Assembly: GCA_017378975.1 (NCBI GenBank)
Contig: JAFNXT010000055.1
Location: forward strand, 1-16,386
Direction: 5' to 3'
Length of the DNA: 16,386 bases
DNA from: Oscillospiraceae bacterium
GTDB lineage: Bacteria; Bacillota; Clostridia; Oscillospirales; Oscillospiraceae
Shown here: positions 7,260-14,306 of the stretch, piece after piece
Numbering within the stretch: position 1 is the first letter of the stretch
Layout: every line of letters begins with the position of its first letter
Made by a program: the position numbers and the translations under genes
Notes under the pieces: model-generated
Told to the model about the DNA's origin: nothing
The model's database searches: none
The model's input: only the letters and a program-made list of their open reading frames with translations

Positions 7260-10049
7260 TTACTTCTTCTTGAAAGCGATGAAACCAACGGCGACACAAG
7301 CCAGGACGCCGAGCACGATGCCGACGATCAGGATGGTGTTCAGCTTGCCGTTATCCTTGGGCTGCTCCACGGAGCCGCCGGGAGTGGTCTCGTTGGGAGT
7401 GGTCTCGTTGGGAGTGGTCTCCACGGGGGGCTCGACAGCCTCGCCCTTGACCAGGATCAGGGCGGAGGAAGCATCCACGGAGACGGTACCGGTAGCGTTG
7501 CCCAGAGCCTCAGTGCCGGCCTTCTCACCATTGACATAGACGACCCAGTTGCCCTCGGGCAGGGTGATGTTGGTGGCGGAGGTGTTGGCGTTGAAGATGG
7601 CAACGATGCCCTCGGAGGTCTCACCGTTGACACCGCCGTTGATGTGGTAAGCGCCCACACCGTTGGGAGTGCCGGACAGCTGGGTCACATTGGCCTCGAC
7701 CTCAGCGGCGGTGGACAGACGCAGAGCGGGATGAGCCTTACGGAAGGCGATCAGGCCCTTGTAGTACTCGTAAACGTTCTTATACAGGTCCTTCTCCAGA
7801 TCCGCCCACTTGATGGCGTTGACTTCGTCACCGGCGTTGTAGCTGTTCTCGTTGAAGGTGCCGTCGCCGTTGGGCTTGGAACGCAGGAACTCTTCGCCAG
7901 CCTGGAAGAAGGGGATACCCTCAGCGGTGATGACGAAAGCGGCGCCCAGCTTGTTCATAGCGGCCTTCTGCTCCTCGGTAGCATCCTTCTTGACGATGGA
8001 GATGTGATCGTACAGGGTGTTGTTATCGTGGCAGGAGATGTAGTTGATGGACTGGCTGGGGGTGGAGCACCAGCTGGGCATACCCTTGAAGCAGGAGAAC
8101 AGATCAGCGGGAGCAGCGTTGCCGCCGGAGATGAAGCCGGCGTTGATGCCGCCGAAGGTGCCGCCCTTGATCAGGTTACGGACGGTGTCGGAGAAGTAAG
8201 CGAAGTTGGGGGTCTTGCCGGAGTTCTGCTGGGTAGCGCCCAGAGTGCCGGCCTTGGTCCACTTGGTGCCCATGGTCCAGCCTTCGCCGTAGAAGACCAC
8301 GTCGGGGTGCTTGGCATGGACGGTCTCGACGATCTGGTTGATGGTGTTCACATCCAGCAGGCCCACCAGGTCGAAACGGAAGCCGTCGATGTGGTACTCG
8401 TCAGCCCAGTAGTTGACGGAGTCGACGATGTACTTGCGGACCATGACGCGCTCGGAAGCGGTATCGTTGCCACAGCCGGAGCCGTTGGAATCGGGACGGC
8501 TGAAGTAACCGTCGACGATGCGGTTGACGCAGAAGTTGCGGGAGTCAGCAACGTGGTTGTACACCACGTCCATGATGACGCTCAGGCCGGCATCGTGCAT
8601 GCCCTTGACCATCTGCTTGAACTCCTTCACACGGACCTCGCCGTTGTAGGCGTCGGTGGAGTAGGAGCCCTCGGGAACGTTGTAGTTCTTGGGATCGTAG
8701 CCCCAGTTGTAGTGGTTGGCAGTGGGATCGTCCATCTTGGACTCGTCCACGGAGTTGATGTCGTAGACGGGCAGCAGGTGGACGTGGGTCACGCCCAGGT
8801 CGACCATGTGGTCCAGAACGGTGGAAACACCGCCGGAGGTCTTGGTGCCGGCCTCGATCAGGCCCAGGTACTTGCCCTTGTTGGCCTCGGAGACGCCGGA
8901 GGAAGCATCCATGCTGGCGTCACGGACGTGCAGCTCGTAGATGACGGCATCCACGAACTTCTGGCCGGCATGGGGGTTCTTGTCGTCAGCCCAGCCAGCG
9001 GGATCGGTGGAATCCAGGTCGATGATCATGGCACGGTCGCCGTTGACGCCGGTGGTCCGGGCGTAGGGATCGCAGGCCTCGTTGACATCGGTGTCGGTGG
9101 TGACCACGTAGGTGTAGTACACACCGTTCATGTCGCCGTCCAGAGTGGCGACCCAAGTGCCGTTGACATCCTGAGTCATGTAGACGGTCTCGTAGGGTTC
9201 CTTCTCGACGGTCTTGTCACCGGTCTTGTACAGGTTCACGTCCACGGTGATGGCGGTGGGGGCCCAAACACGCAGGGAGGTCTTCTCCTTGGTGTAGGTG
9301 GCGCCCAGATCGTCGCCGGTGTAGGTGAACATGGACTCGAACTTCTCGGAGCTGTAGAAGTCGGGCATCTCCAGAGCGTAGATACGGCCCTCGAACTCGA
9401 CGTTGTAGCCACGGCTCAGATCCAGAGCCTCAGCCAGCTCCAGATAGAAGTACTGACCGGCGCCACGGATGCTGGCGACACCGATCTGACCGTCCTTGTT
9501 GGAGATCTTGAAGGTGTCGGTGGTGACCTCGTAGGACAGCTCGCTGGACATCTGCAGAGTGACCTCGGGCTTCTTGTTACGGTTCTCCTCCTTGTAGGAG
9601 GTGGCGGTGACCACGACACCCTCGGTGACGTCGTCGCCCTTCTTCAGCTCGCCGCCCTTGACGCCGGACTCAACGTAGAAGTCCAGAGTGCCGGACAGGA
9701 CGCCGGTGATGTCGATGAACTGGTCCTCCTGGATGTCCTTGTCGACCCACTCGCCGTTACGGACGATGAAGCCGACGTTGGTGGTACCAGTCTTCAGCTT
9801 GATGGTAGCGACCATCTCGCCGTTCTCCTCGACGAAGCTGTAGGGGGGATTCAGGTCGCTGATGGCATCGGGATCCCAGAACCACATCTCCCAGGGACCG
9901 TTCTCGTTGGTGTACTGACCATCTTCACGGTGGTAGTGCAGTCTGAGGGTGATGTCGCCGCCCTCGGCAGCCAGAGCAGGAACTGCGCCGGCGATGAGGG
10001 TTGCGACCATGATCACGGCCATCAGCATTGCAAAGATACGCTTTTTCAT
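7260..10049 (-). CDS. pulA: Secreted, membrane-anchored type I pullulanase (GH13)
   Basis: This 929-residue extracellular enzyme hydrolyses alpha-1,6 branch links of pullulan, starch or glycogen. Order of parts: signal peptide (MKKRIF start, ALA-AE cleavage near residues 27-28); a CBM41-like domain (about 33-125, DITLRLHYHREDGQY); a linker domain; a CBM48-like domain (about 255-340, SLRVWAPTA); then the GH13 barrel. The pullulanase signature YNWGYDP is at 447-453. Region I is VIMDVVYNHV. The nucleophile is D560 in GFRFDLVG, the acid/base E589 in YGEGW, and the transition-state stabiliser D675 in SCHDNN. The C-terminus has a PxETTPNETTP linker, a membrane helix at about 906-925 and FKKK; there is no LPxTG, so anchoring is by the helix. 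The start at 10047-10049 is set by GGAGAAAAC just upstream; a start 21 codons further up would spoil the signal peptide. It stands alone with its own promoter and terminator. Confidence 0.93.
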   Translation of the reverse strand: MKKRIFAMLMAVIMVATLIAGAVPALAAEGGDITLRLHYHREDGQYTNENGPWEMWFWDPDAISDLNPPYSFVEENGEMVATIKLKTGTTNVGFIVRNGEWVDKDIQEDQFIDITGVLSGTLDFYVESGVKGGELKKGDDVTEGVVVTATSYKEENRNKKPEVTLQMSSELSYEVTTDTFKISNKDGQIGVASIRGAGQYFYLELAEALDLSRGYNVEFEGRIYALEMPDFYSSEKFESMFTYTGDDLGATYTKEKTSLRVWAPTAITVDVNLYKTGDKTVEKEPYETVYMTQDVNGTWVATLDGDMNGVYYTYVVTTDTDVNEACDPYARTTGVNGDRAMIIDLDSTDPAGWADDKNPHAGQKFVDAVIYELHVRDASMDASSGVSEANKGKYLGLIEAGTKTSGGVSTVLDHMVDLGVTHVHLLPVYDINSVDESKMDDPTANHYNWGYDPKNYNVPEGSYSTDAYNGEVRVKEFKQMVKGMHDAGLSVIMDVVYNHVADSRNFCVNRIVDGYFSRPDSNGSGCGNDTASERVMVRKYIVDSVNYWADEYHIDGFRFDLVGLLDVNTINQIVETVHAKHPDVVFYGEGWTMGTKWTKAGTLGATQQNSGKTPNFAYFSDTVRNLIKGGTFGGINAGFISGGNAAPADLFSCFKGMPSWCSTPSQSINYISCHDNNTLYDHISIVKKDATEEQKAAMNKLGAAFVITAEGIPFFQAGEEFLRSKPNGDGTFNENSYNAGDEVNAIKWADLEKDLYKNVYEYYKGLIAFRKAHPALRLSTAAEVEANVTQLSGTPNGVGAYHINGGVNGETSEGIVAIFNANTSATNITLPEGNWVVYVNGEKAGTEALGNATGTVSVDASSALILVKGEAVEPPVETTPNETTPNETTPGGSVEQPKDNGKLNTILIVGIVLGVLACVAVGFIAFKKK
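7380..7424 (-). repeat. 15-bp tandem repeat in the pullulanase stalk
   Basis: The unit GGAGTGGTCTCGTTG (plus-strand view) occurs at 7381-7395 and 7396-7410, with a third partial copy from 7411. It encodes ETTPN repeats in the Pro/Thr-rich linker before the membrane helix. Such repeats can change copy number by slippage in whole 5-residue steps, altering stalk length without frameshift. Confidence 0.8.
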
Positions 10050-10082
10050 GTTTTCTCCTTCCAATACTATAAAAAATTTTTC

Positions 10083-10097
10083 CGACACGGTGTGTCG
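10083..10097 (-). promoter_or_regulatory. Inverted repeat at the 5' end of the pullulanase mRNA
   Basis: CGACAC and GTGTCG form a perfect 6-bp dyad around 3 nt. It starts about 4 nt downstream of the predicted transcription start and is followed by an A/T-rich stretch before the ribosome site. It could be an operator at the start site or an mRNA-stabilising 5' hairpin. Confidence 0.45.
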
Positions 10098-10107
10098 TTC
10101 TATGCAT

Positions 10108-10136
10108 ATCATACCATAGGGCCTTTATTTTGTAAA
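10108..10136 (-). promoter_or_regulatory. Extended -10 promoter of the pullulanase gene
   Basis: On the minus strand, TTTACA (10131-10136), a 17-nt spacer and TATGAT (10108-10113) with TG one base before the -10. The predicted start is near 10101, giving a leader of about 50 nt. It shares 16 identical bases around the -10 with the promoter at 1957-1985. Confidence 0.8.
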
Positions 10137-10192
10137 GCACTTTTGTTGAAGGGGACCATGATATTGTTGCATGACCGATGATGGACAAATCG

Positions 10193-10234
10193 AAAAAAAC
10201 ACCGTGGGGGACCGGGCCGCCGGTCTCCCACGGT
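10193..10234 (-). terminator. Terminator of the blaI-blaR1-like operon
   Basis: A 15-bp stem (10201-10215 with 10220-10234, one G-U pair) has a 4-nt loop. On the minus strand it is followed by seven T residues (complement of 10193-10199). It lies 21 nt beyond the blaR1-like stop codon. Confidence 0.88.
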
Positions 10235-10255
10235 GGGGTCTGGTGATGGTGACGG

Positions 10256-12985
10256 TCATGTGGGACAGGCACCTTTGAGCAGGAGCAGAGCGTCCAGCGC
10301 GGCGGTGTCGCCGTCGGAGTAGCGGAGCTTCCGCTCGACGGTATCCAGCAGATCCAGATATACGGGAAGCTCCTCTGTGGCCATATCTCTGGGGAGGGTC
10401 TCGGCGATCCGCTGACGCTGTTCCTCCGGGCATTCGCTGAGGGCCTGCAGGACCACCTCGGGGTCGGAGAACAGGGCCTCCGTCAGGAGGGCATAGAAGC
10501 TGTCCGTATAGGCACCGTCGGTGGTCTCCTCCAGATCCAGGAGCCAGCGGTGGCTGATGGAGGAGAGGTATGGCTCTTCATAGCGTTGGCCTTCGAAGTC
10601 CCGGACATACCACTGTTTCAAAGGCTCCCGGTCGGTCAGGCTCAGGAACCGGTAGCGGAGCCTGATGTGTCCGTTGGTCTCGATCAGGGAGCGTTCGTAC
10701 ATGGCGATCGTGTCCATCCCCACCAGCGGGAGGGTCTGGGGATCGGCGTAGCCCAGTTGGGACAGGTGATCTTGGATCTGGAGCTGGCTCAGGTACAGGA
10801 ACTCGGCATAGCTGTAGCCAAGCTGTTTGGCAAGAGCGATGGTAGAGAGCCGGTGGTCCGTCGGGACCGTCTGGTGAGAGCGGATCTTGTAGTCGTAGCC
10901 CCTGACGGTCTCGGTGACGAGGACTTCGACGGAATACCGGTCCCCGGCACCGTCGGTATATTCCAGATAGTTGGGACGCACGGTGGACTGGACGATCTGG
11001 ATCTGGGGTGGATCGAATTTGGTGGACATGAAGTAATAGCAGTCTGTTTCTTCCAGATAGGTCAGCTTCTCCAGACCGACACCGTCGGTCTGCTCCAGTG
11101 TCAGGCCGAAGACCGTGATCAGGACTTCGTCCATGGCACTCTTTTTCATGCGGCGGAAGTATTCGTTCCGTTGGAAGCCTTCGATATTTTTCAAAAGCTC
11201 CCATTCCAGATCCGTGGGAGGGACATCGCTCTCATAGGGGAAGCCATCGGCGAAGAAGGCGGCGATGTCCACCTGTTCCGGTGTGGCGTAGGTGCTGGTC
11301 AGGGCCATGGCGTACCAGCCGGTGGGATCACGGAACAGATGGTCCGCCAGTGCCGGGGAGATCGGGGCAAGGGGCGGTCCCTCGGTGTTCTCCGGGACCG
11401 TGGGAGCGGTGGTGGTGGGCGGCACGGTGACCTCCGGGGGCGTGAAGTCATACTCGTCCAGTTCCTCCACCGGGGAGACGGCCCAGCGGATCGAGGGTTC
11501 GTGGAGGCCCAGATAGAAGGCGTAGTCCGGGGTCGGGTGGGTGCCGTCTTTGATCGCGGCACAGAGCCCGTCGATGGATCGGAAGCCTTCTTTTTGGTAC
11601 TGAGGATAGAACAGCAGATCCAGATGTCGGGTACCGCCGTAGCCGTTCTCCATCCGTATGTCCGCCAGAGCGACACCGTCGTAGTAACGGTCCAGCAGGA
11701 GGTCCAGGAAGGTCAGGTAGATGAAGTCGATGGTCACATCGGTCCCGTTGGTGATGTCCGTCTCCGGGGCATCCACATAAGGGTCGGCAGTGTGGAGGAC
11801 GATGGCGTTATCGGTGATGGTGACCTTGTCCTTCAGATAGTCCTGACGGTTGCTCAGATAGGCCTGCAGTTGGGGGCGGTCCTCCAATGTCAGTTGGTCG
11901 TTCCTTTCCACCAGCGCTTCGGCCTCGTGGACCAGATCCACCAGGATCTGAGGGTCCTCGTGGGGCTTGGGCAGGTCCTTGCCGGCGAAGGCACAGCCTG
12001 CGGCGATCGCGGTCACCAGGATCACGGCCACGGCGGCGATCCAGAGGTTTTTCGGCTTTTTCACGATGTACGTCACCCTTTCTTTGAGCTGCTTGGCAGT
12101 CTCGTTCATGGCGGTGGCGGTCTCGAACACATGGCCGGGGGCGCGGTGCTGGGTCACGGTGTCCAGCAGGGTCCTGCCGTAGGCGATCCGTTCGCCGTCA
12201 CCGAGGACGAGGAGGGCTCCTTCGTCGCAGGCCAGCTCGCAGTCCCGTTTGGACAGGATGGCGGCGACCCACACCAGCGGGTGGAACCAGTAAAGGCACA
12301 GGCACAGACAACGGACCCATGCCCAGATGTGGTCTAAGTGCCGCAGGTGGGTGCGCTCGTGGGTCAGGACGTGGCGGAGGGTCCGGGGATCCGCGGCGCA
12401 GGCTGGGGTCAGGCAGATCCGGGGGCGGAACAGGCCCACGAGACAGGGGGTGGGCACGTTGGGGCAGATCCGAACGGGTACCGGGATCCCGGGCTGGGGG
12501 AAGGGGACAGCGTCCTTTTTGGCTTGCCGCAGGAAACGGAAGTGACAGAAGAGGAACCAGAGCCCCATGACCGCCGCGCCGAAGATCCGGAGGGCGGTGG
12601 CCAATTGGACGGGGGATGGGGCGGTCTTTTTGGCTTGGGCCTCCTGTCGGAGCTGGGCCTGGATCTGAGGTGGCACGGTCTGCTGTCCGTTGGTCTGGCG
12701 GTAGTCTTGCAAAAGCTGTTCGTAGAGCTGGGTATGGGAGGGGCCTGCCACGGGCTGTTGCAGCTCCTGCCGGAGCTGTTGGACCGGGGCGGTGTCCATG
12801 GCAGTCTGGGTCAGGTCCGCTACGCTGTAAGGAGCGTGGCCCAGCTCTGCCGGGATCAGGAGCCGCAGGGCTACCAGAAGCCACAGGGCATAGCGCAGGC
12901 GGTGGGGGATCTTATGGCCCAGCAGTTGTCGCAGAAAGATCACCACCAGGATCAGAAGGGTGGAGGAGATGAGGATCTGGGTCAT
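10256..12985 (-). CDS. M56-family membrane metalloprotease sensor (BlaR1/MecR1-like)
   Basis: This 909-residue protein senses an external signal and is expected to relieve BlaI repression by proteolysis. The membrane part has hydrophobic segments at about residues 3-22, 30-46, 130-150, 223-244 and 315-335. Residues 50-125 are a Gln-rich extracytoplasmic stretch. The M56 zinc site is visible: HERTH at 209-213 (ligands H209 and H213, catalytic E210), with E250 in ELACDEG as likely third ligand. MNETAKQLKERV precedes the last helix, as in other M56 proteins. Residues 340-909 are extracytoplasmic, split by a Pro/Thr linker (VPPTTTAPTVPENTEG) near 515-530. I see no penicillin-binding SxxK/SxN/KTG set, so the ligand is probably not read through a BlaR1-type domain. 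Its ATG overlaps the blaI stop (ATGA, 12982-12985), indicating translational coupling. Confidence 0.85.
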   Translation of the reverse strand: MTQILISSTLLILVVIFLRQLLGHKIPHRLRYALWLLVALRLLIPAELGHAPYSVADLTQTAMDTAPVQQLRQELQQPVAGPSHTQLYEQLLQDYRQTNGQQTVPPQIQAQLRQEAQAKKTAPSPVQLATALRIFGAAVMGLWFLFCHFRFLRQAKKDAVPFPQPGIPVPVRICPNVPTPCLVGLFRPRICLTPACAADPRTLRHVLTHERTHLRHLDHIWAWVRCLCLCLYWFHPLVWVAAILSKRDCELACDEGALLVLGDGERIAYGRTLLDTVTQHRAPGHVFETATAMNETAKQLKERVTYIVKKPKNLWIAAVAVILVTAIAAGCAFAGKDLPKPHEDPQILVDLVHEAEALVERNDQLTLEDRPQLQAYLSNRQDYLKDKVTITDNAIVLHTADPYVDAPETDITNGTDVTIDFIYLTFLDLLLDRYYDGVALADIRMENGYGGTRHLDLLFYPQYQKEGFRSIDGLCAAIKDGTHPTPDYAFYLGLHEPSIRWAVSPVEELDEYDFTPPEVTVPPTTTAPTVPENTEGPPLAPISPALADHLFRDPTGWYAMALTSTYATPEQVDIAAFFADGFPYESDVPPTDLEWELLKNIEGFQRNEYFRRMKKSAMDEVLITVFGLTLEQTDGVGLEKLTYLEETDCYYFMSTKFDPPQIQIVQSTVRPNYLEYTDGAGDRYSVEVLVTETVRGYDYKIRSHQTVPTDHRLSTIALAKQLGYSYAEFLYLSQLQIQDHLSQLGYADPQTLPLVGMDTIAMYERSLIETNGHIRLRYRFLSLTDREPLKQWYVRDFEGQRYEEPYLSSISHRWLLDLEETTDGAYTDSFYALLTEALFSDPEVVLQALSECPEEQRQRIAETLPRDMATEELPVYLDLLDTVERKLRYSDGDTAALDALLLLKGACPT

Positions 12986-13362
12986 TCCGCATCCACCTCC
13001 GCTTCTTTCAGGATGGCATAAAGCTGGGCGATGTCCTCCTTGCTCAGATCGTTTCGGTGGGCCATGGCGCTGATCATCATGCCCACACTGCCGTGGTAGG
13101 CCCGGCGCAGGAGATCCCCGGTCTCTCTGGCGGTGATCTCGTCACGGGCGACGGCGGGGCGGAAGATCTTGGCGCGGCCCTCGGTGTGGTAGGTGATCAG
13201 GCCCTTTTCGTCCATACGGCGGACCATGGTGGTGATGGTGCTTTTGGACCAGCCCTGCTCCCGGGAGAGGGTGGATACCAGCTCCATCAGTGTTTTGGGT
13301 GACTGCCACAAAAGCTCCATGATGGGCCATTCCGCCGGGGTGACGGTGAGATCTCGGGACAT
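12982..13362 (-). CDS. blaI: BlaI/MecI/CopY-family transcriptional repressor
   Basis: This is a 126-residue winged-helix repressor of standard family length. It would bind its own promoter as a dimer and be inactivated when the partner M56 protease is triggered. The N-terminal part (about residues 8-72) begins LTVTPAEWPIMELLWQSP. The recognition helix is in GWSKSTITTMVRRMDEKGLI and the wing is TYHTEGRAKIFRP. Residues 75-126 are the helical dimerisation region. The Asn-Phe pair cleaved in staphylococcal BlaI is not obvious here; MMISAMAHRND occupies that region. The start at 13360-13362 is fixed by AAGGAGG 8-9 nt upstream; longer in-frame versions would read through the divergent intergenic region and are spurious. 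Two operator-like sequences flank its promoter. Confidence 0.9.
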   Translation of the reverse strand: MSRDLTVTPAEWPIMELLWQSPKTLMELVSTLSREQGWSKSTITTMVRRMDEKGLITYHTEGRAKIFRPAVARDEITARETGDLLRRAYHGSVGMMISAMAHRNDLSKEDIAQLYAILKEAEVDAE

Positions 13363-13383
13363 GGGGATACCTCCTTTTTGGTC

Positions 13384-13393
13384 TACTCTTGTA
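13384..13393. promoter_or_regulatory. BlaI-type operator, downstream copy
   Basis: TACTCTTGTA matches the BlaI/CopY consensus TACAnnTGTA except at one position. It lies over the predicted transcription start of blaI. Its centre is 32 bp (about three helical turns) from the second copy. Confidence 0.6.
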
Positions 13394-13419
13394 AACCTAG
13401 TATAGCATGATGGTTTACA
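13390..13419. repeat. 8-bp inverted repeat bracketing the blaI -10 element
   Basis: TGTAAACC (13390-13397) and GGTTTACA (13412-13419) are perfect inverted copies 14 bp apart, with the -10 hexamer between them. Each arm overlaps one of the two BlaI-type decamers, extending the similarity between the two operator halves. Confidence 0.75.
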
Positions 13420-13427
13420 GTTGTCAA
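13399..13427 (-). promoter_or_regulatory. Sigma-A promoter of the blaI-blaR1-like operon
   Basis: On the minus strand, consensus TTGACA (13422-13427), a 17-nt spacer and TATACT (13399-13404). The predicted start near 13392 falls in the downstream operator copy, and the -35 overlaps the upstream copy. Repression by occlusion is therefore expected. Confidence 0.88.
13416..13425. promoter_or_regulatory. BlaI-type operator, -35 copy
   Basis: TACAGTTGTC (GACAACTGTA on the other strand) matches TACAnnTGTA with one mismatch and overlaps the -35 hexamer of the blaI promoter. Confidence 0.65.
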
Positions 13428-13486
13428 CCGGTTTTCGGGGCTTGCTCCCGCCCTGTGGGAGAAGCGCCGGAGAGGGCATAAATGCT

Positions 13487-13515
13487 TTGACATATGGAGG
13501 TGGATATATTATAAT
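13487..13515 (+). promoter_or_regulatory. Perfect consensus sigma-A promoter of the His-rich/CooT pair
   Basis: TTGACA (13487-13492), a 17-nt spacer and TATAAT (13510-13515): every hexamer base matches consensus. Initiation near 13522 gives a leader of about 30 nt containing AAAGGAGA. Such a promoter is either constitutively strong or held down by a repressor; I see no clear dyad on it. The rest of the divergent gap (13431-13486) holds only a small CTCCC/GGGAG hairpin. Confidence 0.88.
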
Positions 13516-13551
13516 GTAGGCAACGATAATAATATAAAAGGAGAGATCGCT

Positions 13552-13986
13552 ATGCATCTTCATCATGACCATATCGGTGCTCACGACCATGAGCATACCC
13601 ATGCCCATACCCACGAGCATTCCCATGGGGATCAGGTCCACAGCCATCCCCATTATCATTCCCACGCCCACGATCACGATCATCCCCATGACCATGCCCA
13701 TCTGCACGGGGAGGGCCATGCCCACGATCATGAGCATGACTGCGCCGGTGGCTGTGACCACTGCCACACCCCCTGTGAGCACACCCCCATGGAGGAGCTG
13801 ATGGCCCTCATGAAGTATATGGTGGGCCACAATGCCGCTCACGCCAGAGAGCTGGCGGAGCTGGCGGTCCAGTTGGAGAAGGCCGGCAGTCACATGGCCT
13901 ATGAGCAGGTCATGGCGGCGGTGTCCGATTTCGAGAAGGGCAACCTGCGGCTGAGCACCGTGCTGGCCAGCCTGGATGTGAAGTGA
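13552..13986 (+). CDS. Histidine-rich metal-binding protein, putative nickel store or chaperone
   Basis: This is a 144-residue protein without a signal peptide, so probably cytoplasmic. Residues 2-77 contain 31 histidines, largely in HxH alternation with Asp, Glu, Ser, Ala or Thr. A CxxxCxxCxxxC cluster follows at C64, C68, C71 and C75. From residue 79 on, the sequence turns into an ordinary helical domain (MEELMALMKYMVGHNAAHA onward, about 65 residues) that I do not recognise. His runs of this kind bind Ni, Zn or Co in proteins such as HypB, SlyD and CooJ; the last is known next to CooT in Rhodospirillum. Here the stop codon is 10 nt before a CooT-family gene, supporting nickel. ATG 13552 has AAAGGAGA 7-8 nt upstream. 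Metal binding is near certain from composition; the metal and role are inference. Confidence 0.75.
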   Translation: MHLHHDHIGAHDHEHTHAHTHEHSHGDQVHSHPHYHSHAHDHDHPHDHAHLHGEGHAHDHEHDCAGGCDHCHTPCEHTPMEELMALMKYMVGHNAAHARELAELAVQLEKAGSHMAYEQVMAAVSDFEKGNLRLSTVLASLDVK

Positions 13987-13996
13987 GGGGAGCGCC

Positions 13997-14185
13997 ATGT
14001 GTCTTTCTACTGTTTATAAGGATACCAAGGAGCCTGCCTCCATCCTCATGAAGAACGTGACCTCCATCGAGTGCCGGGACGGCAAGGTGATCGTCACCGA
14101 TCTCATGGAGCGTCAGCTTGAGATCGAAGGGACCCTGGAGCGGGCGGAGCTGGTGGACGGCTTCGTGATCATCCGCTCTAACTGA
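13997..14185 (+). CDS. cooT: CooT-family nickel-binding protein
   Basis: This is a 62-residue protein starting MCLSTVYK. It matches the CooT family in size (about 65 residues), in the Cys at position 2 that provides the nickel ligand in Rhodospirillum rubrum CooT, and in the beta-strand pattern (ASILMKNVTSIECRDG, KVIVTDL, ELVDGFVIIR). CooT forms a small homodimer that binds one Ni(II) and helps mature CO dehydrogenase in that species. Here it is co-transcribed with the His-rich gene (10-nt gap, GAGGGGAG ribosome site), and no CODH or hydrogenase genes are visible. The nickel client is therefore unknown. It is followed by a strong terminator. The family call is good; the symbol is by homology only. 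Confidence 0.78.
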   Translation: MCLSTVYKDTKEPASILMKNVTSIECRDGKVIVTDLMERQLEIEGTLERAELVDGFVIIRSN

Positions 14186-14192
14186 GAACGAA

Positions 14193-14246
14193 AACGGGCG
14201 TGCCGGAGGACCATGGGTCCTGACGGCACGCCCGTTGTTGTTTTTT
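14193..14246 (+). terminator. Terminator after the CooT-family gene
   Basis: A 13-bp outer stem (14193-14205 with 14224-14236) encloses a second 6-bp stem (14207-14212 with 14216-14221). The structure is followed by TGTTGTTTTTT, with six T residues at 14241-14246. It separates the metal-binding pair from rpoB. Confidence 0.88.
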
Positions 14247-14264
14247 ATGGGGGAAAATGAAAAA

Positions 14265-14294
14265 ACACCATTGACAAATCATTGTCGATGGTGT
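14265..14294. repeat. 13-bp inverted repeat over the rpoB promoter
   Basis: Arms 14265-14277 and 14282-14294 are complementary at 12 of 13 positions (the exception can form G-U) around ATCA. The dyad contains the whole -35 hexamer and the spacer. Read on the minus strand it is followed by a run of five to six T residues, so it also looks like an intrinsic terminator for antisense transcripts. Confidence 0.75.
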
Positions 14295-14299
14295 AAAAT
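14271..14299 (+). promoter_or_regulatory. rpoB: Sigma-A promoter upstream of rpoB
   Basis: TTGACA (14271-14276), a 17-nt spacer and TAAAAT (14294-14299). Initiation near 14306 gives a leader of about 160 nt. The promoter lies beyond the CooT terminator, so rpoB starts its own transcription unit here. Confidence 0.75.
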
Positions 14300-14306
14300 A
14301 GTCTTC

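Noticed and set aside
7644..10181. A very long plus-strand open frame (845 codons) opposite the pullulanase
   Set aside because: It mirrors the pullulanase codons: the gene avoids TTA, CTA and TCA, so the complementary frame has no stops. The translation is low-complexity (Val, Gly, Asp, Leu) and matches no family I know.
10550..12337. A 595-codon plus-strand frame opposite the M56 sensor gene
   Set aside because: The minus-strand gene has the HERTH motif, membrane helices, a start overlapping blaI and a terminator; the plus frame has none of these supports.
13443..13465. CTCCC/GGGAG hairpin in the blaI to His-rich gap as a terminator
   Set aside because: It has only 5 bp of stem and no T run on either strand, and both flanking genes are transcribed away from it.
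13590..13740. Short quasi-repeats such as CCCATGCCC/CATGACCAT that might look like a repeat array or CRISPR-like element
   Set aside because: They are the codon-level result of alternating His codons in a real protein, with no regular unit or spacer.
13363..13998. Extension of the blaI frame upstream, reading antisense through the His-rich gene (Met/Ile/Val/Gly repeats)
   Set aside because: The repeats are the complement of His codons CAT and CAC. BlaI has a clear start at 13362 with its own ribosome site, promoter and operators.
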